The notes under the pieces: model-generated
What the model was told of the DNA's origin: nothing
Databases searched by the model: none
The model's input: only the letters and a program-made list of their open reading frames with translations
Source: Akkermansiaceae bacterium
Lineage (GTDB): Bacteria; Verrucomicrobiota; Verrucomicrobiia; Verrucomicrobiales; Akkermansiaceae
DNA length: 8,232 nucleotides
Direction of reading: 5' to 3'
NCBI GenBank assembly: GCA_020627645.1
Contig: JAHDGN010000127.1
Span: forward strand, 1 to 8,232
Part shown: positions 1 through 5,485 of the stretch, piece by piece
Position numbering within the stretch: the stretch's first letter is position 1
Layout: every line of letters begins with the position of its first letter
Made by a program: the position numbers and the translations under genes

Positions 1-36
1 TTTCTGGGGTAAATCACTAAATATCAGCAAGTTAGA

Positions 37-519
37 TCAAAAGTTGACGCGAATGACCGACCAATCAAGCCCTCTCAATTGCAAATTATTAGAAATCAAA
101 CCACTCAACTCGCTGGATATTTTCTTATCAATATCCCTCTTCTGAACGAGCGAGAGAAACCTCCCAGATGAAATCAATCTTGGACCACTGGCACGTGCAC
201 CATTTCGAAAAGACCGTGCGAACCTAGCCAATAACTCTGGATCTTTACCAATGATCTCGACGAACTTTAAAAATGCCGCTTTATGCAGAGATTTGGTAAT
301 ATCTAACCGACTCAATGATTGTAGCTGCGCCTCCAGATTACCCGCCATAAATACATTTGGCCGATCCAAGAGTTCCGTCGCAAATAGATCCGGATTACTT
401 TGAGTCATTCCGTCAATCACGAGGCTCAAGGTTCCTAAAATCTTTTCAGCCCCTTCGATTTCACTTTTTTCTCTAATCAATTCAACAATCAGGCCCAAGG
501 TCTTTTTATTAGGGTACAC
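37..519 (-). CDS. Helical protein segment, probably the C-terminal part of the 406-residue protein
   Basis: These 160 residues are alpha-helical in character (GLIVELIREKSEIEG near 9-23; HKAAFLKFVEIIGKD near 79-93) and end in a soluble tail. There is no recognisable domain, signal peptide or catalytic motif. The only usable start in frame is GTG 517-519, without a Shine-Dalgarno at a useful distance. The frame is nevertheless open upstream through YYEALDVAV to a TGA at 583-585, past the eight-G run and into the upstream gene. A single-G deletion in that run fuses it to the 239-residue frame as residues 247-406 of one protein. An ATG overlapping the upstream TGA (ATGA at 539-542) opens a different frame that stops after 17 codons, so ordinary translational coupling does not explain this segment. 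It may be a separate gene, but a split gene is more likely. Confidence 0.55.
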   Translation of the reverse strand: MYPNKKTLGLIVELIREKSEIEGAEKILGTLSLVIDGMTQSNPDLFATELLDRPNVFMAGNLEAQLQSLSRLDITKSLHKAAFLKFVEIIGKDPELLARFARSFRNGARASGPRLISSGRFLSLVQKRDIDKKISSELSGLISNNLQLRGLDWSVIRVNF

Positions 520-538
520 AACAGCGACATCGAGCGCC

Positions 539-1258
539 TCATAGTACCCCCCCCTGAGGCATCTCTCTCCACTCTGCCTGACTCACCATCTCCTCAAATC
601 TCTCCACAAGCTCATCTTCAAGATCTAACCGGTGATTCCACGAATCAACCTTTGCGAGATTCTTCAGAGATATCGCAAACTCAGCTTGATCTATCTTTTC
701 ATCCATCGCGATTCTTGAATGTTGAAGAGCCTTCTTCCGATCGACTCGCAATAGATTATCGAGCGCAAACGCCCTCAAAGTTGGCAAATACTCCTGAAAA
801 ACACCTCCATATCCTGTCGAAAACGGCAATCCAATAGCTTGATTTTTCCCTGATAACAAAACCGCCTCCAACGCCAAAGCCATCCCCTCTCTCTTTGCAA
901 GAATGGTATGGTTCTTCACATACTTCAGTAACTCTCGATAAAGTTTTTTCCTCTCCTCCATCGATCTAGCTTCCGAAAATTTGACCGAATAGGATTCGAT
1001 CACGTCTATGTGAATCAAGCTTTGCTTTTCGGCAAAAGAAGACCTTTGGAGCTCCCTCTGATAATCAGAAATCAAGGCTCTCTTGCTACCTTGGGATCCG
1101 ATCATGGTTCTCGACCGACTCGATCGATCTGCGTCAGATTCGCCCGATGTCGAACTTTCACTTTTACGGTCAACTCCAAAGCTATCTCCTAGAACCCAAA
1201 ACACGATCCCAATTGGCAATAACAATAGTAAAAATGTCCATTTGTTAAATTTCACCAA
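539..1258 (-). CDS. Membrane-anchored helical protein of unknown function (probably the N-terminal part of a 406-residue protein)
   Basis: I do not recognise this 239-residue protein. It has a short basic start, one hydrophobic span (about residues 7-24), a Ser-rich, charged linker (33-58) and then a helical region rich in Leu, Ala, Glu, Arg and Lys (62-235), which looks like a helical-repeat or coiled structure outside the membrane. EYLPTLRAFALDNLLRVDRK (156-175) has a HEAT/TPR-like feel, without a formal repeat. The start is TTG (1256-1258) or GTG (1253-1255), because a TGA lies directly upstream in frame. The nearest G-rich candidate ribosome site is the seven-G run at 1275-1281, 16 bases from the TTG. 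The frame ends QGGVL just after a run of eight G (547-554). With seven G it would run on into the next frame, suggesting one gene split by an indel. Confidence 0.65.
   Translation of the reverse strand: MVKFNKWTFLLLLLPIGIVFWVLGDSFGVDRKSESSTSGESDADRSSRSRTMIGSQGSKRALISDYQRELQRSSFAEKQSLIHIDVIESYSVKFSEARSMEERKKLYRELLKYVKNHTILAKREGMALALEAVLLSGKNQAIGLPFSTGYGGVFQEYLPTLRAFALDNLLRVDRKKALQHSRIAMDEKIDQAEFAISLKNLAKVDSWNHRLDLEDELVERFEEMVSQAEWREMPQGGVL
547..554 (-). repeat. Eight-G homopolymer (coding strand) at the apparent frameshift
   Basis: The run encodes QGG near the end of the upstream frame. Removing one G changes the downstream reading to GGYYEALDVAVVYPNKK, which enters the 160-residue frame without interruption. 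Runs of this length are prone both to slipped-strand mutation in cells and to miscounting in sequencing. If the present count is right, the upstream product stops four residues after the start of the run. Confidence 0.7.
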
Positions 1259-1370
1259 TCAAACAAATATAACACCCCCCCTTTTAAAGGGCACCAAGAT
1301 CAAAAAAAAATTGAAAAAATCAAAATCACCAACCTAACGTGCTCTCCCTCAACGAATCAACGCACCAAAA

Positions 1371-1393
1371 ATTTTACAAATTGATATCAATTT
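1371..1393 (-). promoter_or_regulatory. 16-bp perfect palindrome next to a -10-like hexamer
   Basis: AAATTGATATCAATTT (1378-1393) is its own reverse complement. On the minus strand it is followed, after one G, by TAAAAT (1371-1376), five of six matches to a sigma-70 -10 box. The palindrome would then occupy the -35/-10 spacer, a typical repressor position, but the hexamer 17 bases upstream of the -10 (GAATGT) is a poor -35. It lies about 120 bases before the start of the membrane-anchored protein gene. Confidence 0.3.
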
Positions 1394-1511
1394 ACATTCC
1401 CCCAACCTTCTCCACCAGCTTCGAGAAAACCTCCAAAAATATTGATGATGTAAACCAATTGGCTCGAAGAAAGAGGCTATTAAATCTTCCGAAATTATCT
1501 TTTAAAGCCAT
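1392..1511 (-). CDS. Possible 39-residue small ORF
   Basis: An ATG at 1509-1511 opens 39 codons closed by TAA, with a product of mixed hydrophobic and charged residues (FLRANWFTSS near 14-23, VFSKLVEKV near 28-36) that could form an amphipathic helix. There is no Shine-Dalgarno, and an ORF of this size in AT-rich DNA is close to chance expectation. It could also be a gene remnant. Its stop overlaps the 16-bp palindrome. Confidence 0.15.
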   Translation of the reverse strand: MALKDNFGRFNSLFLRANWFTSSIFLEVFSKLVEKVGGM

Positions 1512-1531
1512 CAGATCGACGAGACTGGTCA

Positions 1532-1557
1532 AGAATCACCCCTACTTGGGTGATTCT
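1532..1557 (-). terminator. Perfect 10-bp hairpin overlapping the stop of the large secreted protein
   Basis: AGAATCACCC and GGGTGATTCT are exact reverse complements around a 6-base loop, and the stem begins inside the TAG stop (1556-1558). Position directly after a long gene suggests transcription termination or 3'-end protection of the mRNA. There is no T-run after the stem on either strand, so it is not a canonical intrinsic terminator. Confidence 0.5.
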
Positions 1558-4312
1558 AAATTGGGTTCAAGCTCACCATCAATCGCGCATAAATTCCAGC
1601 CTCCCCAGTGACCATGACTTCCACCCTCTCTTCACCATTTCCCAAAGGCACAATGGTAACAAACTCGCTCGAATTATCTAATACCGACAAATTTTCCCAC
1701 TCCTCCAAATCCCGGCTCAATTGCACGACCTGATTCGTCCCTTTTGTTGAATCCACTCGACGAACAAAAGAAAAAACAGCCGGCAACGCTCCGCTCTCAA
1801 CCCGAGGTAATAATCCAAAATCAACCACTTCTGGATCCCCTCCAAGCACATACTCAAGGAGAAGATCTAACCCATCTTCGTCTCCATCTCGATACAATCG
1901 AGAGACCCCAGCATAGCCATTCAGCCATCGATCAAAATCGGAAATGACTCCAACAACTCGCAATTCCCAATTCTCATCCAGATTCCTTGTCGGCCGCTCC
2001 AAGCTGAAAACATAGTCTAGATTTCCATTGTCATCGTAATAAGCCTGATAATGCGAATGACCATCAGGGCCGCTGTCTCCCACTTCAACCCACACCTCAT
2101 TGACCTTTTCCTCCACAATCACTTTTGTTCCCTTCGCAACATCGCTCAAAATGAAAGGAACTCGCCCCACACCACCAGCATCGATCATTAGCTCAGCCAG
2201 CACATCCTCCCCACTGACTTCCAAGTCTAAAGGATACTGACTTCTTAGCTGACCCTCTCTCACCGAAACCGTCAACTGATGATTTTCGACAAGTTCATCA
2301 CGTAACAAATCCCAACGATTCTCCACCGCATTCAACCTTTCAAGAAACGGTCCATCTCCCCCCCAATAATCGTTAGAACTTTCGGGAATCATATAACAGG
2401 CCACTTCCCCTTCAACCACATCCCCCGCATCATAGGATCTCGTAACCGACTCCGAACTCAAGTCAAACAACTGCCGTTCACTACCCCACGTCCGACCATA
2501 ACGATGCAGGTAAACATCAAAATCTTCTCCATTCAATTTCGCGCCCCGCCCAATCAATCCTCGATTCGCCTTCGCTACCCCATCTCCTCCTCCGGCCGTC
2601 TCATCATCGATCAGCAACCATCGGTCACCAAACAAAAACTTGCCAGGTTTGTAGACATTGCCCCCAACCGAAGCCGTTCCCCTGAAACTCTCCCCCGTTG
2701 AATCGCCCACATAATAATCAGTGAAATCGGGTACCAAATAATAATCAGCTGACATCTGAAAAAACAACAAACGCTCTGGATTCACCACATCTTTGAGAAA
2801 CTCGTAACGATATCGGTAAAACACGCGACTGAAATCTGAAGAAGCAGGCATCCTCACCTCATACTCGAAACGAATATTCTCATCGCCCGAGATACCCGAA
2901 TACCAGACCAGGGTCAGATTGGGACCAACCCATTCATAGCAAGTCTTCAACCTCTTTGCGGGTTGGTATAGACCGTCCGAATCAATATAGTTTAAAAAAT
3001 CTCCTCCCCCCACATTCTCAGTCCAATTGTGCGTTCCCCCATTCAAAGGCGTTGTAAAAGTCGGTCTCAAATCAGCGATTACCGAACCCGCCCCATGACC
3101 TGTTGGATCATAAGTTGCTGTCTCGCCCCATGCCCCGATCGCCGTTTCATCCCACTTCCATGTTGCTCCAGTTGACCAACCGATCAATGACAAGGAAGAA
3201 TGCGATACTGCGCCAAAGGCGCCATCTCCCCAATAGCCATAGACGACTTTTAGCTTAAAACGTCGACTTTCACCGGGCGCTAGCGGAACCTGAGTATAAC
3301 CACGTAGCCATGTCCCCGCATGAGGTGTCGAACCTTCAGCACCATGCCAATTCTTCGAGACTTGCACCGGAATTCCGCTTGGCTTTCCATCCTCGTCACA
3401 GAGTAACATCATCGTTCCAGTCACCAATAGAGGCCTTCCAAGATCAAAGATGAGAGGTAGCACCGAAACTTCAGCCCCTGGATTGGTAAGCTCAAAATCA
3501 AATTCGTGGACCGTATCCTTGGACGTTGCTTGAGAAAAATTTGGAACCGTTCCTTCTAGCTTAATCCCCATTTCAGCTTCGTCCCAGCGAGCAGAAAAAA
3601 CAAATGGACCAGTCGAATCGTTCTGCTTAACAAAATCCCCCACCTTGAGAGGCTCAAAAGTTTCATCAAGATGAGGACTCACCGCCAAAACCGTCACCGC
3701 ATGAGGACCACTCTCCTCATGAACCCTTCCTCTGGGACTCACGATTCTGACCAACGTCTGCTCAACATCAGGCACCTCAGATAAATCCAATCCAAAACAC
3801 AGATGAGCAGGCCAAGATGTAACCTCAAACCGACCAAAAATGGGCTCGTGTCCCTCAGCCTCAAAGCGCAAACGAGTCAAATCAAACCTTCGGACATACC
3901 TTCCCGCTTGGATCAAACGAAAAAACTGATTCGTCGAGTCCTGTAATTCTGCAGAAACACAAACATAACGAACCCCATCCACAACCGCTTCAAGCCTCAA
4001 ATCAGCAGCCGAAAACACTTCCACATCCCGACTCAGGTCAGCCCGATATCCACTCCCTTCAAAGGAATCGTATCCACTCAAAGCAACGGTATCCAAATCA
4101 AGTCGCGCACTATAACGCCCTGTCTGCATCACAACATTAGGCTCCGTCCTTGCAGAACCATAAGCCGACGTATACGCCCGCCGAGCCGGCCCCAGGGTTA
4201 ACGGATGCCCATTCTCAAAATAAATATAGCCATAATTGTTCCGACCATAATCGTCCACCTCGCGAGCGCTTCCAACACCGCAAGCCACAAAAAAATCACC
4301 ATCAAGACCCAA
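1556..4312 (-). CDS. Large secreted protein of unknown function, PVC-type C-terminus; N-terminus apparently frameshifted
   Basis: The 918-residue frame is beta-strand-like, rich in Tyr, Trp, Gly and Asp, with few Lys. I do not recognise a named enzyme. Conserved-looking blocks are NWHG (321-324), LRGYT (336-340), YGYWG (358-362), SHSSLSLIGW (370-379), WDETAIGAWGE (387-397), NVGGGDFLNY (433-442) and GPNLTLVWYSG (463-473). Their order resembles, from memory and unverified, uncharacterised exported proteins of Planctomycetes and Verrucomicrobia. Residues 809-821 form an acidic DGDEDGLDLLLEY segment, possibly calcium-binding, followed by VVQLSRDLEEWENLS (862-876), a C-terminal pattern I associate with Verrucomicrobiota surface proteins. 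The only start in frame is TTG at 4310-4312; upstream the frame is open to a TAA at 4355-4357 without ATG or GTG, and residues 2-16 look like the tail of a signal peptide. The real N-terminus probably begins at ATG 4321-4323 in the next frame. No Shine-Dalgarno is visible for either start. Confidence 0.8.
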   Translation of the reverse strand: MGLDGDFFVACGVGSAREVDDYGRNNYGYIYFENGHPLTLGPARRAYTSAYGSARTEPNVVMQTGRYSARLDLDTVALSGYDSFEGSGYRADLSRDVEVFSAADLRLEAVVDGVRYVCVSAELQDSTNQFFRLIQAGRYVRRFDLTRLRFEAEGHEPIFGRFEVTSWPAHLCFGLDLSEVPDVEQTLVRIVSPRGRVHEESGPHAVTVLAVSPHLDETFEPLKVGDFVKQNDSTGPFVFSARWDEAEMGIKLEGTVPNFSQATSKDTVHEFDFELTNPGAEVSVLPLIFDLGRPLLVTGTMMLLCDEDGKPSGIPVQVSKNWHGAEGSTPHAGTWLRGYTQVPLAPGESRRFKLKVVYGYWGDGAFGAVSHSSLSLIGWSTGATWKWDETAIGAWGETATYDPTGHGAGSVIADLRPTFTTPLNGGTHNWTENVGGGDFLNYIDSDGLYQPAKRLKTCYEWVGPNLTLVWYSGISGDENIRFEYEVRMPASSDFSRVFYRYRYEFLKDVVNPERLLFFQMSADYYLVPDFTDYYVGDSTGESFRGTASVGGNVYKPGKFLFGDRWLLIDDETAGGGDGVAKANRGLIGRGAKLNGEDFDVYLHRYGRTWGSERQLFDLSSESVTRSYDAGDVVEGEVACYMIPESSNDYWGGDGPFLERLNAVENRWDLLRDELVENHQLTVSVREGQLRSQYPLDLEVSGEDVLAELMIDAGGVGRVPFILSDVAKGTKVIVEEKVNEVWVEVGDSGPDGHSHYQAYYDDNGNLDYVFSLERPTRNLDENWELRVVGVISDFDRWLNGYAGVSRLYRDGDEDGLDLLLEYVLGGDPEVVDFGLLPRVESGALPAVFSFVRRVDSTKGTNQVVQLSRDLEEWENLSVLDNSSEFVTIVPLGNGEERVEVMVTGEAGIYARLMVSLNPI

Positions 4313-4323
4313 ACTCTTTGCAT
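4289..4323 (-). other. Out-of-frame signal-peptide start joined to the large secreted protein by a T7 run
   Basis: From ATG 4321-4323 the codons read MQRVWVLMVIF before reaching seven consecutive T (4289-4295). In this frame the product continues as LWLAVLEALA and leaves the main protein's frame. If the run held eight T, the reading would become MQRVWVLMVIFFVACGVGSA followed by REVDDYG. That is a textbook signal peptide: basic n-region, hydrophobic core and small residues before a cleavage site, leading directly into the 918-residue protein. The shift could be a sequencing error, a true mutation, slippage or phase variation. Confidence 0.7.
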
Positions 4324-4398
4324 ACCAAAAATAAAAACGATTGTGCGCAAAAAGTTACGGTCGACCACTAACCAAAAATTTCAAAACAGCAAAATGAC

Positions 4399-4420
4399 CT
4401 CTTAGAAATTTCCTTAAGAG
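4399..4420 (-). terminator. Weak hairpin downstream of the protease gene
   Basis: A 6-bp inverted repeat, CTCTTA and TAAGAG, surrounds a 10-base loop that itself contains GAAATTTC. On the minus strand it is followed by T-rich sequence (GTCATTTTGCTGTTTTGA), but there is no proper T-run directly after the stem. It lies 32 bases past the protease stop and could be a weak terminator or mRNA end; the stem is AT-rich and short. Confidence 0.2.
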
Positions 4421-4451
4421 CCCTCGATGAAGGAGATCCCGCTGTCTCCCT

Positions 4452-5435
4452 CTATTCCTTACCCAAATACAAGATTCCTGACCCCGAATCCAACAACGCC
4501 GCTCCGTCCATCAAAAAATCCATCCCAATAATCCCATCAACTGGCCGACCCGAAAGATCCCTAAAATACTTTCTCACCGTTGCAAGCGGCGCCACCGCAA
4601 CATCAAAAACCTCCACCCGAACCTCACCAAAATCCACATTAGACAATCTCGCCCGCCTCAAAGGAATCCGATCTCCAGACGCATCAATCATACGTGAATT
4701 TGTCGCCACACTCGAAAGACCAAACTGATCAAAGCTCTCCGCAGCCATGACCGAAACCTCCGCCCCGGTATCCACTACCCACGTCACCGGCCTTCCCTGC
4801 ATCCTCCCACTCAGAATCAAATGGGGTAAACTTCCGGCCGGACTAAGCCTCAAAAGCCGCACCCCTAAATCCCTCCGTGGCCCCAAAACCGTTTTCCCTC
4901 CAACCCTTGTGATCTTCGCTCGCTCTCCCGGCACCCAAATCATCCCCGAGGGTATGTCAACCAACGAACCAGTACCCGACAAAGCATCTAACCCAATCTG
5001 CCCCGCATAACTACTCGTCGAAGTCCGCTTCTTCGATTTCGGCGCAATCGTAAATGGAAAAGACCGCGACATCATCGAACCAATCCGCAAACTACCAATT
5101 CCACGACTCCCCTCAATCTTACGTCCCAACGCCCCGCGACTAATCACCTTCACCGACCGATCAGGAATCAAATTCGCCGCCTCCGCGAAATCTTTCTCCA
5201 AATCAGTACTATTTGCTCCCGAATCGATCAAAAATCGCATCGGCTGGCCATTCACCTCAAAAACTCCCGAATAACGATTGTCACCAGGTAACTTCTGCAA
5301 CGCAATCCCATCATAACCCAAAGCCTTCAATGCCCCTTCTCGCCCATCACCAGCCCCCCCAACGCTCGCACACTGCGTCAAAACAAAACAAGTCACCACC
5401 GCCATCAAACCCCTCAAAAAAATTTTCCTGATCAT
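4452..5435 (-). CDS. Lipoprotein with two tandem retropepsin-like aspartyl protease domains
   Basis: The 327-residue product begins with a lipoprotein signal peptide: basic n-region (IRK, FLR), hydrophobic stretch 10-19 and lipobox LTQC with Cys22, so it is probably anchored in a membrane facing the periplasm or outside. Two similar halves follow. The first has FLIDSGA (catalytic-type Asp71) and a downstream GQIGLDAL (145-152). The second has WVVDTGAEVS (Asp222) and GIIGMDFL (301-308). D-[ST]-G-A followed by hydrophobic-G-x-D-hydrophobic is the retropepsin-like pattern. Retroviral proteases supply one Asp per monomer, so two copies in one chain could form a pepsin-like active site internally; this is inference. 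The linker (about 133-142) is Lys/Ser/Thr-rich. Substrate unknown. The start at ATG 5433-5435 fits the signal peptide, but no Shine-Dalgarno lies directly before it. A run of seven G sits just after the lipobox (5354-5360) without breaking the frame. Confidence 0.85.
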   Translation of the reverse strand: MIRKIFLRGLMAVVTCFVLTQCASVGGAGDGREGALKALGYDGIALQKLPGDNRYSGVFEVNGQPMRFLIDSGANSTDLEKDFAEAANLIPDRSVKVISRGALGRKIEGSRGIGSLRIGSMMSRSFPFTIAPKSKKRTSTSSYAGQIGLDALSGTGSLVDIPSGMIWVPGERAKITRVGGKTVLGPRRDLGVRLLRLSPAGSLPHLILSGRMQGRPVTWVVDTGAEVSVMAAESFDQFGLSSVATNSRMIDASGDRIPLRRARLSNVDFGEVRVEVFDVAVAPLATVRKYFRDLSGRPVDGIIGMDFLMDGAALLDSGSGILYLGKE

Positions 5436-5447
5436 AAGAACACTGAA

Positions 5448-5475
5448 ACTATAGACAATCCCCAGCCTCCTGCAA
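5448..5475 (-). promoter_or_regulatory. Possible promoter and offset Shine-Dalgarno before the aspartyl protease gene
   Basis: The 50-base gap after the helicase contains TTGCAG (5470-5475), 16 bases, then TATAGT (5448-5453), a plausible sigma-70-like pair that would start transcription only a few bases before the ATG. The same stretch contains a perfect AGGAGG (5466-5471), 30 bases before the ATG and therefore too far to serve it. The two readings overlap and may be mutually exclusive. Short motifs of this kind also arise by chance. Confidence 0.25.
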
Positions 5476-5485
5476 CCTCAAGTTT

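Larger units (their letters stand above)
1259..1555. other. AT-rich intergenic region (297 bases)
   Basis: This gap between the large secreted protein and the membrane-anchored protein contains the hairpin, a possible 39-codon ORF and a 16-bp palindrome listed separately. Closer to the downstream gene are runs of nine A (1302-1310), six A (1314-1319) and seven C (1275-1281, read as G on the coding strand), plus the small inverted repeat CCCTT-TTA-AAGGG. No convincing gene or structured RNA is visible. Confidence 0.6.

Noticed and set aside
499..542. Programmed -1 frameshift from the ATGA overlap (539-542) into the 160-residue frame at the AAAAA run (503-507)
   Set aside because: The run is shorter than the usual A AAA AAG slippery heptamer and no stimulatory structure is evident. 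A single-base change in the G8 run explains the layout more simply and with better continuity.
1339..1611. Plus-strand frame of 90 codons across the intergenic region
   Set aside because: It starts at GTG without a ribosome site, crosses the hairpin and runs antisense into the end of the large secreted protein. The product has no recognisable features.
4359..4366. GGTCGACC palindrome upstream of the large secreted protein
   Set aside because: It is only 8 bp, unextended and not associated with a convincing promoter; such palindromes are common by chance.
4150..4405. Two overlapping plus-strand frames over the start of the large secreted protein
   Set aside because: Both are antisense to the coding frame and the signal peptide region, have Asn/Lys/His-rich low-complexity products and lack ribosome sites.
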